From positions 1 to 35,673 of the forward strand of contig JAUSNJ010000071.1 of assembly GCA_030645355.1 (NCBI GenBank): 35,673 bases of DNA. Reading direction: 5' to 3'. Under the pieces are notes generated by a model. The model searched no databases and had not been told where the DNA came from. It worked only from the letters and a program-made list of their open reading frames with translations. Position numbers and translations under genes: made by a program. Positions 25,700 through 33,986 of this stretch are shown here, piece by piece; within the stretch, counting starts at the first letter, position 1; each line of letters begins with the position of its first letter. The stretch comes from Rhodoferax sp. GTDB taxonomy: Bacteria > Pseudomonadota > Gammaproteobacteria > Burkholderiales > Burkholderiaceae_C.

Positions 25700-27452
25700 C
25701 GAAGGCGACGGCCTGCACGCGCGGCAGGTCGCTCACGCGCACCACCGCTTCTTCCATGCGTCCCTGTGCCAGCCAGTGGGCGCGGCCCACGCCCGGCAGC
25801 AGGCCGCAGTCCAGTGCCGGGGTGACCCAGCAGCCATCCAGCAGCAGGGCCAGGTTGCCGCGGGTGCATTCGGTGATTTCGCCGCGCGTGTTCCACAGCA
25901 CGGTGTCAAACACGCTCGGGTCGCTGGGGGTGAAGGCGTCGTAGTGGGCGCGGCGTGTGGTCTTGTGGCGCACGAACTCGCTGTCTGCCACCAGCAGCGG
26001 GCTGGCGGCCATTTGCAGACGCACCGGCGCGGGCGTGTCGGCCAGCGCAAAGGCCTGGGCCTGCAGGCGGCCGGTCGCGTCGAGCAGCAGGCGCACGCGC
26101 CATGCGCCTTGCGGGTGTTGCTGGCAGAGTTGTGTCAGCGTCTGTTGCACGGCGTCGGGCTGCCAGGCAAAGCCAAAGTGGGCGGCCGATGCCCGCATGC
26201 GCGCCAGGTGCGCGCTCCGGTGTTGCAATACCCCGTCCCGCAGCGCCAGGGTTTCGAGAATCTCAAAGGACTGGCTAGCCTGCGTCAGATAGGCTTGTTT
26301 GTGCTGCCATTCCTGCCACTCGGCTTCGGGTGTTGAATCAAAGGTGATGCCGCTGCCGGTGGCGGCGCGTATGGTGGCGTCGCGCGCCACGGCGGTGCGG
26401 ATCGGTACATTGAAGGTGGCGCTGCCACCCGGGCGCACCACGCCGACCGCACCACAGTAGACGCCGCGGTCGTTGCCCTCCAGTTCGCGGATGAGGCGCA
26501 TGGCCTGCACCTTGGGCGCACCCGTGACCGAGCCGCATGGAAACAGCGCGGCAAACACATCGACCAGCGTGGTGCCGGGCCGCGTGTCGGCGTGCACATC
26601 GCTCACCATCTGCCACACCGTGGGCAGGGCCTGCACGCGGCACAGGCCATCCACGGTGACAGAAAACGGCGTGGCGATGCGCGACAGGTCGTTGCGGATC
26701 AGGTCCACGATCATCACGTTCTCGGCGCGCTCCTTCGGCGAGGTTTGCAGTCTTTCGGCCAGCGCAGCATCTTCCTGCGGGTCGCGCCCGCGCGGCGCGG
26801 TGCCCTTCATGGGCCGCGTGATCAGGTGGCCGTCATGCCAGTCAAAAAACAGCTCGGGCGAGACCGACAGCACCTGTTCCTCGCCGGTGTCGATGTAGGC
26901 GGCAAAACCACCGGGCTGGGCCTGGCGCATCGCGGCGAACAGCTCCTCGGGCGGCACGTGCAACTGCCCGGCAGTGCGGGCCGTGAAGTTGGCCTGGTAG
27001 ATCTCGCCATCGCCAATGGCCTGGTGCAGGCGCTCAAGGGCGGCGTCAAAGTGCGCGCGCGCGATGCCGCTGTGCCAGCTTGCGCGGACGGTGTTGGTGG
27101 ATGGCTGGGGCGGTGCCGGGAGCGGTTCAGGGTCTGCGGGCAACGGCGCATCGTGCACGCCAAACCACACCAGTGGCCCCGTCGCCGGGTGCACCGCCAG
27201 GGCGCTGTCAAAGGCGGGTGCGGCTTCGTAGCGCACATAGCCCACGCACCACTGGCCTTGCTGGGCGCGCTGCTGCACCGCCTGCAGCACGGCCTTGACG
27301 TCGCCCAGCGTGTGGGCCGCCAGCACTTCGCGGGGCGCGCCAAATGCCAGGCGCAGGGAGGCCGAACCCGTAGTCCGGGCGCCGCTCTGCTTCGCGTTGT
27401 CCGCTTCGGGAATGGGTGCCTCAATGGCAGCGAAATCGATGAGAGCGCGCAT
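25626..27452 (-). CDS. pabB: Aminodeoxychorismate synthase component I fused to aminodeoxychorismate lyase (PabB-PabC)
   Basis: The 608-residue bifunctional enzyme makes p-aminobenzoate for folate. The PabB part, about residues 1-375, has the chorismate-utilising core: [30 protein letters not shown] with the active-site Lys, [15 protein letters not shown] and [10 protein letters not shown]. The PabC part follows, with the PLP lysine in [31 protein letters not shown] and the [10 protein letters not shown] loop. Fusion yields PABA from chorismate when a PabA glutaminase supplies ammonia; no pabA is in the window. The start ATG is at 27452, and the upstream gap of 41 bases is shared with the divergent epimerase gene. 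The 3' end overlaps dtd. Confidence 0.94.
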   Translation of the reverse strand: MRALIDFAAIEAPIPEADNAKQSGARTTGSASLRLAFGAPREVLAAHTLGDVKAVLQAVQQRAQQGQWCVGYVRYEAAPAFDSALAVHPATGPLVWFGVHDAPLPADPEPLPAPPQPSTNTVRASWHSGIARAHFDAALERLHQAIGDGEIYQANFTARTAGQLHVPPEELFAAMRQAQPGGFAAYIDTGEEQVLSVSPELFFDWHDGHLITRPMKGTAPRGRDPQEDAALAERLQTSPKERAENVMIVDLIRNDLSRIATPFSVTVDGLCRVQALPTVWQMVSDVHADTRPGTTLVDVFAALFPCGSVTGAPKVQAMRLIRELEGNDRGVYCGAVGVVRPGGSATFNVPIRTAVARDATIRAATGSGITFDSTPEAEWQEWQHKQAYLTQASQSFEILETLALRDGVLQHRSAHLARMRASAAHFGFAWQPDAVQQTLTQLCQQHPQGAWRVRLLLDATGRLQAQAFALADTPAPVRLQMAASPLLVADSEFVRHKTTRRAHYDAFTPSDPSVFDTVLWNTRGEITECTRGNLALLLDGCWVTPALDCGLLPGVGRAHWLAQGRMEEAVVRVSDLPRVQAVAFVNSLRGWVEGYLAACATGSSPGHR

Positions 27453-27493
27453 GGGGATGGGTGGAACCGGGGTTGCCGATTATGCTCAGGTCC

Positions 27494-28453
27494 ATGAAAC
27501 TCCTTATTCTCGGTGGCACGGTATTCCTGGGTCGGCATGTGGTGGACGCTGCGTTGGCTGCGGGCTGCGAGGTCACGCTGCTGAACCGCGGCACGCGCGA
27601 GGTCCACTTTGCAGGATCGATCGAGAAACTGCGTGGCGATCGCGATGGCGATCTTGGCGCGTTGCAGGGCCGCCGATTCGACGCCGTGGTGGATTGCAGC
27701 GGCTACACGCCGGCGCAACTGCAGTGCACGGCCGACGTGCTGGGCGACCAGGTCGGCCACTATGTGTTTGTCTCCACGATCTCGGTCTATGCGCGGTTCC
27801 CGCCCGGATGTGCGTACGACGAATCCGCACCCGTGACGCCGTCCCTTGAGGGCTATGGCGGTGGCAAGGCCAGGGCCGAGGAAGTCATACAGGCCGCGCT
27901 TCCTGGGCGCGTGACCGTGTTGCGTCCTGGCCTGATCGTCGGTCCGCACGACCCGACCGGGCGCTTCACCTATTGGCCGCTGCGCCTGGCCCGGGGTGGC
28001 CGGGTGCTGGCGCCGGGCCGGCCGTATCGCCCCGTCCAATTCATCGACGTGCGCGACCTGGCCGCATGGTGCGTGCAACTGGCGCAGCAGCGCACGCCGG
28101 GCGTGTTCCATGGCGTAGGCCCCACGGGCACCATGGCCGGGGTGCTGGAGGCCTGCCAGCAGGCCGCTGGCGGCGATGCGCAGCTGGTGTGGTGTGACGA
28201 TGCGGCCTTGCTGCGCGCCCACGTGGCGCCATGGACCGGGCTGCCGCTGTGGATACCCGAGGCGGACGCGGATTTTGGCGGCATGCTGCTGGCCTCCGAC
28301 CAGCGGGCCGTGCTGGCCGGACTGACCACGCGGCCATGGGTCGCGACGGCGCGGGACACGCTGACCTGGGCGCTGGCGGCGGGCAGCCCGGCTGGTTCGG
28401 CTGCTACGTTGACGCCCGAGGCTGAGGCGGAAATCTTGGCTGCGCTGCCATAG
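27494..28453 (+). CDS. NAD-dependent epimerase/dehydratase-family protein
   Basis: The 319-residue extended SDR has MKLLILGGTVFLGRHVVDAAL as its dinucleotide-binding start (GGTxFLG variant), LLNRG after the second strand, VDCSGYTP, a VSTISVYA strand, and YGGGKARAE as the YxxxK catalytic pair. LRPGLIVGPHDPTGRF is typical of the group. The reaction is not evident; relatives include reductases with unknown substrates. The ATG at 27494 matches the fold start, while ATG at 27482 would add four residues. It is divergent from the pabB fusion. Confidence 0.87.
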   Translation: MKLLILGGTVFLGRHVVDAALAAGCEVTLLNRGTREVHFAGSIEKLRGDRDGDLGALQGRRFDAVVDCSGYTPAQLQCTADVLGDQVGHYVFVSTISVYARFPPGCAYDESAPVTPSLEGYGGGKARAEEVIQAALPGRVTVLRPGLIVGPHDPTGRFTYWPLRLARGGRVLAPGRPYRPVQFIDVRDLAAWCVQLAQQRTPGVFHGVGPTGTMAGVLEACQQAAGGDAQLVWCDDAALLRAHVAPWTGLPLWIPEADADFGGMLLASDQRAVLAGLTTRPWVATARDTLTWALAAGSPAGSAATLTPEAEAEILAALP

Positions 28454-28481
28454 GTATGGTGATCGCTGGGTTTGAATAAAA

Positions 28482-28535
28482 GCTACCATTTTGATAGCGT
28501 GTTATGTATATTTAACGAGGGCTAGAGGCTGGTTT
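28482..28535 (+). repeat. 54-bp dispersed repeat, copy 5
   Basis: GCTACCATTTTGATAGC and ACGAGGGCTAGAGGCTGGTT align without gaps to the other copies; this copy is closest to the consensus. It lies in the 153-base gap between the epimerase-like and GNAT genes. The rest of the gap holds nothing clear beyond the GNAT ribosome site. Confidence 0.85.
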
Positions 28536-28606
28536 GGCTTGGAACGCCTGGGTGTGGGCGGGGTCGGGTACAGTTACTGCAGACAACAGTTATTGTGAGG
28601 TCCGCC

Positions 28607-29146
28607 ATGCCAACCGTCCTTGCGCTCATGCCTCCCAGCGCCTCCCTGCGCGACTCTTATCGCAGTCTCATTGCTGAATGCGTTGCCAGCGGCGAGGCAC
28701 TGGTTCCGTTCACGCTTGCCTTCGAGAATGCCGACTTTGATGCCTTCCTTGCCAGGCTCAGCGACTGTGCCGCTGGCATCGGCGTGCCCGATGGTTTCGT
28801 CGCGCACTCGACCTTCTGGCTGGTCCGCGACCAGACCGAGGTCGTTGGGGTCTCGAACATCCGGCACGCCCTGACCCCGTCGCTACGCCGTGAGGGTGGC
28901 CACATCGGCTATGGCATTCGGCCCAGTTCGCGCCGCCAAGGGCTGGGCATCGCCATATTGCAGCACTCGCTGCAGCGCGCGGCCGGGCTGGGCCTGTCGC
29001 GCGTTCTCATCACATGCGGCAAATCCAACATCGCATCGGCGAGCGTGATCGTGCGCAATGGCGGTGTCCTGGAGTCCGAGGAATACCTGGCCGATAGAGG
29101 CGAAGTCGTCCAGCGCTACTGGATCACGAATGGTTACACCGACTGA
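28607..29146 (+). CDS. GNAT-family N-acetyltransferase
   Basis: The 179-residue protein has the acetyl-CoA-binding pattern GHIGYGIRPSSRRQGLGIAIL, where RRQGLG is the pyrophosphate-binding loop, followed by LGLSRVLITCGKSNIASASVIVRNGGVLESEEYL. It resembles the RimJ/RimL-like group; the acceptor is unknown. The ATG at 28607 is preceded by GTGAGG. The 3' end overlaps the start of the next gene by 17 bases. Confidence 0.9.
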   Translation: MPTVLALMPPSASLRDSYRSLIAECVASGEALVPFTLAFENADFDAFLARLSDCAAGIGVPDGFVAHSTFWLVRDQTEVVGVSNIRHALTPSLRREGGHIGYGIRPSSRRQGLGIAILQHSLQRAAGLGLSRVLITCGKSNIASASVIVRNGGVLESEEYLADRGEVVQRYWITNGYTD

Positions 29147-29690
29147 ACGATCCTCCAATGCCTGCGTCACCAGCTTCAGCCCCCTGTCGCACCCGTCGGC
29201 ACGCGTGCTGATCCTGGGTAGCATGCCGGGTGTGGCATCGCTCAACGCACAGCAGTACTACGCCCATCCGCGCAACGGCTTCTGGCCCATCATGGCACGC
29301 ATTGCCGGGTTTGACGCGGTGGCTTCCTACGATGTGCGAGTCGCCGCGCTGACGGGCGCCGGCATTGCGGTCTGGGACGTGTTGCAGAGTTGCGTACGGC
29401 CCGGCAGTCTGGACAGTGCCATCCAGGCGGGCACGCGGGTGCCCAACGATTTCGCGGCGTTCTTCGCAGAGCATCCCGGCATCCGGCTGGTGTGCTTCAA
29501 CGGGGCCGAGGCGCAGCAGAGTTTTGCGCGGCATGTGCTGCCGACCCTGCGTGTGGAGGGCGTAGGCTTTGTTCGCCTGCCGTCCACCAGTCCGGCGCAT
29601 GCGATGGCGTTGGAACGCAAGCTGGCGGCCTGGCAAGAGGCGCTACAGAATCCATTGGCCGCAGATGCACCGGAAGGAGACCGTCCATGA
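29130..29690 (+). CDS. DNA-deoxyinosine glycosylase (uracil-DNA glycosylase superfamily)
   Basis: The 186-residue enzyme has the family start LILGSMPGVASLNAQQYYAHPRNGFWPIM, where GSMPG and HPRNGFW form the active-site region, and a later VCFNGAEAQQSF and LPSTSPAHA. Members of this group remove hypoxanthine (deaminated adenine) from DNA. The ATG at 29130 overlaps the GNAT gene by 17 bases; the first conserved residues begin about 24 codons later, so a later start cannot be excluded. The stop overlaps the cutA start (ATGA). Confidence 0.9.
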   Translation: MVTPTERSSNACVTSFSPLSHPSARVLILGSMPGVASLNAQQYYAHPRNGFWPIMARIAGFDAVASYDVRVAALTGAGIAVWDVLQSCVRPGSLDSAIQAGTRVPNDFAAFFAEHPGIRLVCFNGAEAQQSFARHVLPTLRVEGVGFVRLPSTSPAHAMALERKLAAWQEALQNPLAADAPEGDRP

Positions 29691-30004
29691 AACTGATTGC
29701 CGTTGTCACCACCGTTGGCAGCCGCACCGAGGCACAGGCCATGGCACGCGCGCTGGTGGAACGCAAGCTGGCGGCCTGCGCGCAGATTGACGCGATCAAG
29801 AGCTTTTACACCTGGGACGGCGCCATCCAGAACGCGACGGAGTTCCGCATCACCTGCAAGACCACGGACGCACAGTACGCTGCGGTGGAAGCGGCGATCC
29901 GTGAACTGCACAGCTATGATTTACCGGCCATCCATTCCATTTCGCTTACCGATGTCTATGCGCCGTATGCGCAGTGGATATTGGACAACTCCAGCGGAGG
30001 CTAG
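29687..30004 (+). CDS. cutA: CutA1 divalent-cation tolerance protein
   Basis: The 105-residue protein shows the CutA pattern: AVVTTVGSRTEAQAMARALVERKLAACAQI, SFYTWDGAIQNATEFRITCKT, and HSYDLPAIHSISLTDVYAPYAQWI. CutA1 forms very stable trimers; its link with copper tolerance is debated. AGGAGA lies eight bases before the ATG, inside the preceding gene. The stop codon shares the self-complementary CTAG with the stop of the convergent ABC ATPase gene. Confidence 0.94.
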   Translation: MKLIAVVTTVGSRTEAQAMARALVERKLAACAQIDAIKSFYTWDGAIQNATEFRITCKTTDAQYAAVEAAIRELHSYDLPAIHSISLTDVYAPYAQWILDNSSGG

Positions 30005-30750
30005 GACAAAAACTGCCGCAGCTCCGGCGTTTTCGGCCGGTTGAAGATCTCGTCCGGCGTGCCCGCCTCGTGGATCAGGCCCTGGTGCATGAACACCACG
30101 CGGTCGCTGACCTTGCGGGCGAAGGCCATTTCGTGCGTGACCAGGATCAGCGTCATGCCCTCATTGGCCAGCATCTCCACCACCTGCAGCACCTCGCCGA
30201 CCAGCTCCGGATCCAGCGCTGAGGTGATCTCGTCGCACAACAGCACCGTGGGGTCCATGGCCAGCGCGCGGGCAATCGCCACACGCTGTTGCTGGCCGCC
30301 GGACAGCTGGTCCGGCATGCGGTCAAACAAATGCCCCAGGCCCACGCGCTCCAGCAGCGCCTGGGCACGGGCCTTTGCATCTTCCTTGGGAATGTCCTTG
30401 ACCAGGGTCGGAGCCAGCATCACGTTGCGTCCGGCGCTCAGGTGCGGGAACAGGTTGAAGCTCTGGAAGATCATGCCAACCTGCTGGCGCAGTTCGCGCA
30501 TGGCATTGGCATCACCATGCTGCAGCGCCTGTCCGTCCACCGACAGGCTGCCGCGCTCAAAAGTTTCCAGACCGTTGATGCAGCGTAACAGCGTGCTCTT
30601 GCCCGAGCCGCTCTTGCCGATGATGCAGACCACTTCCTTGCGGCCCACCTGCAGGTCGATGCCTTTGAGCACTTCGGTGGGGCCAAAACTCTTGTGCAGG
30701 CCGCGGATGTCGACCAGGGCGAACGGGGGATTGGATGGTGTGTCAGTCAT
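30001..30750 (-). CDS. Polar amino-acid ABC transporter ATP-binding protein
   Basis: The 249-residue ATPase of the GlnQ/HisP group powers amino-acid import. Walker A is GKSGSGKST, the signature is [15 protein letters not shown], Walker B with D-loop is [13 protein letters not shown], and the switch histidine is in ILVTHEM. The usual DEPT is DEIT here, a conservative variant at the Pro. It is the last gene of the four-gene importer operon; three bases separate it from the upstream permease gene. Confidence 0.95.
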   Translation of the reverse strand: MTDTPSNPPFALVDIRGLHKSFGPTEVLKGIDLQVGRKEVVCIIGKSGSGKSTLLRCINGLETFERGSLSVDGQALQHGDANAMRELRQQVGMIFQSFNLFPHLSAGRNVMLAPTLVKDIPKEDAKARAQALLERVGLGHLFDRMPDQLSGGQQQRVAIARALAMDPTVLLCDEITSALDPELVGEVLQVVEMLANEGMTLILVTHEMAFARKVSDRVVFMHQGLIHEAGTPDEIFNRPKTPELRQFLS

Positions 30751-30753
30751 AGA

Positions 30754-31398
30754 TCAGGCCAGGCGGCGGTTTTCCAGCCGCTGGCTCCACCACGACAACG
30801 GGTAGCACAGGGCAAAGTACAAAAGACCCACGAAGGTGTAGGCCAGGAAGGGTTGGTAGGTGGCGTTGGAGATCATCTGGCCGGCCTTGGTCAGCTCGAC
30901 AAAGCCGATGACAGAGGCCAGTGCCGTGCCCTTGATGATCTGCACCAGAAAGCCCACCGTGGGCGCAATTCCCACGCGCAGAGCCTGGGGCAGGATCACG
31001 TAACGCATCTGCTGCGCATAGCTCAGCGCCAGGCTGGTCGATGCCTCCCACTGGCCCTTGTGAATGGCGTTGACGCAGCCGCGCCAGATCTCGGTCAGGT
31101 AGGCGCTGGCATACAGCATGAGGCAGATGGCCGCCGCGACCAGCGGCGAGGTGTCCATGCCCAGCAGCGCCAGACCAAAATAGACAAGAAACAGCTGCAT
31201 CAGCAGCGGCGTGCCCTGGAAGATTTGCACGTACCAGGCCACCGCCGTGTTCATGCCGCGCAGCTTGCTGAAGCGCAGCAGCAAGAGGCCCATGCCGGCC
31301 AGACCGCCGCCGATGAAGGCGATCAGCGAGAGCGCCACCGTCCAGCGCACGGCGCCCAGCAGAAAGGTGAAGATGTCCCACAGAGAAAACTGAACCAT
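30754..31398 (-). CDS. Amino-acid ABC transporter permease (second)
   Basis: The 214-residue inner-membrane permease of the HisMQ type has several hydrophobic helices. The ATPase-contact loop is seen in [30 protein letters not shown], where the EAA motif is present, followed by [17 protein letters not shown]. The start ATG is at 31398. It pairs with the permease encoded 13 bases upstream to form the membrane channel. Confidence 0.94.
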   Translation of the reverse strand: MVQFSLWDIFTFLLGAVRWTVALSLIAFIGGGLAGMGLLLLRFSKLRGMNTAVAWYVQIFQGTPLLMQLFLVYFGLALLGMDTSPLVAAAICLMLYASAYLTEIWRGCVNAIHKGQWEASTSLALSYAQQMRYVILPQALRVGIAPTVGFLVQIIKGTALASVIGFVELTKAGQMISNATYQPFLAYTFVGLLYFALCYPLSWWSQRLENRRLA

Positions 31399-31411
31399 GG
31401 TGGTGTACTCA

Positions 31412-32074
31412 CTATCGGCTGGAGAAGATGAAGCGCGGCCCTACCCAGTACAGCAACTGCCGCAGCGCAATCGCCAGCAGCAGGTAGATGGCGGTCACGA
31501 TGATGTAGGACTCAAAGCTGCGAAAGGTGCGGCTGGAAATCAGGTTGGCCGCCTGCGACAGCTCTTCCGCGGAGATCTGTCCGCACACCGCCGAGCCCAG
31601 CATGACGATGATGATCTGGCTCACCAGCGCCGGCCAGATGCGTGCCAGCGCCGGTGGCAGCACCACGCGCGAGAAGGTTTGCCACGGGGTCAGCGCCAGG
31701 CTCATGGCCGCTTCCAACTGGCCGCGTGGCGTGGTCTGCAGGCCGGCGCGCACGATCTCGCAGGCGTAGGCCCCCAGGTTCAGCACCATGGCCAGTACGC
31801 ACGCCACCTCCACCGACAGGCGCATCCCCAGCGAGGGCAGGCCGAAGAAGATGAAGAACAGCTGGATGATGAATGGCGTGTTGCGCACCAGCTCCACATA
31901 GGCGCCCACCACCCGTTTCAGGATGGGGCCACCATGCAGCCGCGCCCAGGCGCAGGCCGTGCCCAACAGCGCACCCAGCACCGCCGAAAAAGCGGTCAGG
32001 GTGACGGTCAGAATCAACCCGCGCAGCAGCATGGGCCACTGTTCCAACACGGTGACAAAGTTGAACTCAATCAT
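31412..32074 (-). CDS. Amino-acid ABC transporter permease (first)
   Basis: The 220-residue HisMQ-type permease has the EAA loop in YACEIVRAGLQTTPRGQLEAAMSLALTPWQTFSRVVLPPAL. About five hydrophobic helices are visible. The start ATG is at 32074. It lies 35 bases after the binding-protein gene and just before the second permease gene, the standard order for polar amino-acid importers. Confidence 0.94.
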   Translation of the reverse strand: MIEFNFVTVLEQWPMLLRGLILTVTLTAFSAVLGALLGTACAWARLHGGPILKRVVGAYVELVRNTPFIIQLFFIFFGLPSLGMRLSVEVACVLAMVLNLGAYACEIVRAGLQTTPRGQLEAAMSLALTPWQTFSRVVLPPALARIWPALVSQIIIVMLGSAVCGQISAEELSQAANLISSRTFRSFESYIIVTAIYLLLAIALRQLLYWVGPRFIFSSR

Positions 32075-32109
32075 GGTGGGTCAGAGCGTGGTACGCAGGC
32101 TTAGGAGCA

Positions 32110-32907
32110 TTACTCGGGCAACACGCCGGTGCCACGGCCCAGCCATTTTTGCGAGTATTTCTCCAGCGTGCCATCGGCCTTGGCCGCCAGCAGGATCTCG
32201 TTGACCTTTTTCAGCAGCTCGGTTTCGCCCTTGCGCACGCCGATGAAGTTGGGCGAGTCTTTCAGCAACAGCTTGTACTCGGCCTGCACCTGCGGATTCT
32301 TCTGCACGGCGGCAGCGGCCACGGCGGCGCCGGTGGCCAGCAACTGGGTCTGCTGCGAGATGAAGGCTGCGACGGTGGTGGAATCGTCCTCAAAGCGCTG
32401 GATCTTCAGCGTGGGAGGGGCCACTTTTTGCAGCACGTCGTCCTGGATGGTGCCGCGGGTCACGGCAATGCTCTTGCCGGCCAGGTCGTCAAAGCTTTTG
32501 ATGGCGAGCGCCTTGGGGCCGAACACGGCCTGGAAGAAGGGCGCGTAGGCCACGGTGAAATCGATGACCTTTTCACGCTCGGGGTTCTTGCCCAGGGCCG
32601 AGACGATCAGGTCGATCTTCTTGGTCTGCAGGTAGGGAATGCGGTTGGGCGTGCTGACCGGCACGAACTCGGCCTTCACGCCCAGCTTGTCGGCAATCAG
32701 CTGGGCCGTGGCCACGTCCACGCCGGTCAGCTTGAAATCGGGACCCATGTAGCCATAGGGCGGGAAGTCGGAGGCCACACCCAGGGCAATGGACTTCTTG
32801 GCCAGGATGGACGAGAGGGAGTCATCCGCATGCGCGGGGGCAGCAAAAGCCAGGACGGCGCCAGTGATCAGACCGGCCACGGTGGTGGAGAGCGCTTTGA
32901 ATTTCAT
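32110..32907 (-). CDS. Periplasmic amino-acid-binding protein of the ABC importer
   Basis: The 265-residue family 3 solute-binding protein has a signal peptide (MKFKALSTTVAGLITGAVLAFAAPAHA). The mature part has LGVASDFPPYGYMG, the family signature region LTGVDVATAQLIADKLGV, and LIVSALGKNPEREKVIDFTVAY. The ATG at 32907 has AGGAA seven bases upstream; earlier in-frame starts would destroy the signal peptide. The ligand is probably an amino acid or derivative; the divergent lyase and amidohydrolase genes suggest diaminopropionate or an N-acyl derivative (inference). Confidence 0.94.
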   Translation of the reverse strand: MKFKALSTTVAGLITGAVLAFAAPAHADDSLSSILAKKSIALGVASDFPPYGYMGPDFKLTGVDVATAQLIADKLGVKAEFVPVSTPNRIPYLQTKKIDLIVSALGKNPEREKVIDFTVAYAPFFQAVFGPKALAIKSFDDLAGKSIAVTRGTIQDDVLQKVAPPTLKIQRFEDDSTTVAAFISQQTQLLATGAAVAAAAVQKNPQVQAEYKLLLKDSPNFIGVRKGETELLKKVNEILLAAKADGTLEKYSQKWLGRGTGVLPE

Positions 32908-33013
32908 GGGGATTCCTGTCAATAAAAAAGGATGGGACACGGCAACCCTTGCGCAAGATGTGTGCCACCCGACGCACCTGGCATTGCACTTGCGAACAGA
33001 TGGAGGACAATGT

Positions 33014-33057
33014 GAAAAAATTGTTTCTAAGTAATACAAATATGAAACCAGTGTTTC
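33014..33057. promoter_or_regulatory. Tandem inverted-repeat operator candidate for the RpiR regulator
   Basis: Two 14-base sites occur: GAAAAAATTGTTTC (33014-33027, one mismatch in the half-sites) and GAAACCAGTGTTTC (33044-33057, perfect GAAAC-N4-GTTTC). They start exactly 30 bases apart, about three turns of the helix. They lie between the divergent binding-protein and RpiR genes, the place expected for control of both transcripts. Confidence 0.6.
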
Positions 33058-33121
33058 TCATTGGTGCGCTGACTGCCCCATTTTGGGGAAGTCGGCACCA
33101 AAACCTGTTACTTGCCCCGCC

Positions 33122-33973
33122 ATGACCAAAACTCTTCCTTTGCGCGAGCGCATCCAGTCCCAGTACGCGGCGTTGTCCCTGGTGGACCGCAAGCTGGCCG
33201 ACGTGGTGCTGGCACATGAAAAAGACCTGCTGGCCTACAGCGCCACCGAGCTGGCGGCTTTTGCCGGTGTCTCCAAGGCCAGCACGGCGCGCTTCTTCAA
33301 GCGCCTGGGCTTTGCCGACTTTCAAGCCTTCCGTCAGCACCAGCGCAAGGGCGTGCCGCAGCCGTCGCCCCTCGCCCATCTGGTGCAACAGGGCACACGC
33401 CCCAGTCCCTTGCAGCAACACATTGCCCAGGACGCCCAGCAACTGCAGGCCCTTGCCGACAGCCTGACCGACACCCGCGCGCAGCAGGCCGCCAAGTTGC
33501 TGGTGGGTGCACGCCGGGTCTGGGTGGTGGGTTACCGTAATGGCTACATGGCTGCTTTCTATGCACAGGCGCTGCTGTCGCAGTTGCGTGCCGACGTGCA
33601 TTTGCTCAACGAAGGCTCGGGCGAAGACGCCGAGCTGCTGGCCGATATCCAGCGTGGCGATGTGCTGCTGGCCATGGACTTTCGCCGCCGCACGCGCCGC
33701 CTGAGCCAGGTGGTGGGCATTGCCTGTGATGCCGGTGCCGCGCTGGTGCTGGTCAGCGATGCGCGCGTGTCGGCACTGGCCGCACGGGCTCAGGCCCTGT
33801 TCATCTGCCCGCCGCAGGGCGAGGCCATTTTTGACTCCTACGTGGGTGCCATCAGCCTGATCAACTACCTGGCCACCGCCGCACTGGCCCAGTTGCCCAA
33901 AAAAGCCCGCGCGCGCATGGCCGCCATCGAGCAGGTCCATGCGCAACTGGACGACCTTGAACCCTCCCTTTGA
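33122..33973 (+). CDS. MurR/RpiR-family transcriptional regulator
   Basis: The 283-residue regulator has an N-terminal helix-turn-helix domain (ERIQSQYAALSLVDRKLADVVL… YSATELAAFAGVSKASTARFFKRLGFADFQAFR) and a C-terminal SIS sugar-phosphate-type domain (RRVWVVGYRNGYMAAFYAQALL … GDVLLAMDFRRRTRRLSQVV). RpiR proteins bind inverted repeats and sense small ligands through the SIS domain. Here the ligand may not be a sugar, as the neighbours concern amino acids. It is divergent from the ABC importer and precedes dpaL by 13 bases, so it probably controls both sides. Confidence 0.94.
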   Translation: MTKTLPLRERIQSQYAALSLVDRKLADVVLAHEKDLLAYSATELAAFAGVSKASTARFFKRLGFADFQAFRQHQRKGVPQPSPLAHLVQQGTRPSPLQQHIAQDAQQLQALADSLTDTRAQQAAKLLVGARRVWVVGYRNGYMAAFYAQALLSQLRADVHLLNEGSGEDAELLADIQRGDVLLAMDFRRRTRRLSQVVGIACDAGAALVLVSDARVSALAARAQALFICPPQGEAIFDSYVGAISLINYLATAALAQLPKKARARMAAIEQVHAQLDDLEPSL

Positions 33974-33986
33974 AACGACTCTATCC

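Noticed and set aside
28536..28606. A small gene or RNA between the 54-bp repeat and the GNAT gene
   Set aside because: No open frame with a start and no stable structure; only the GNAT ribosome site is clear.
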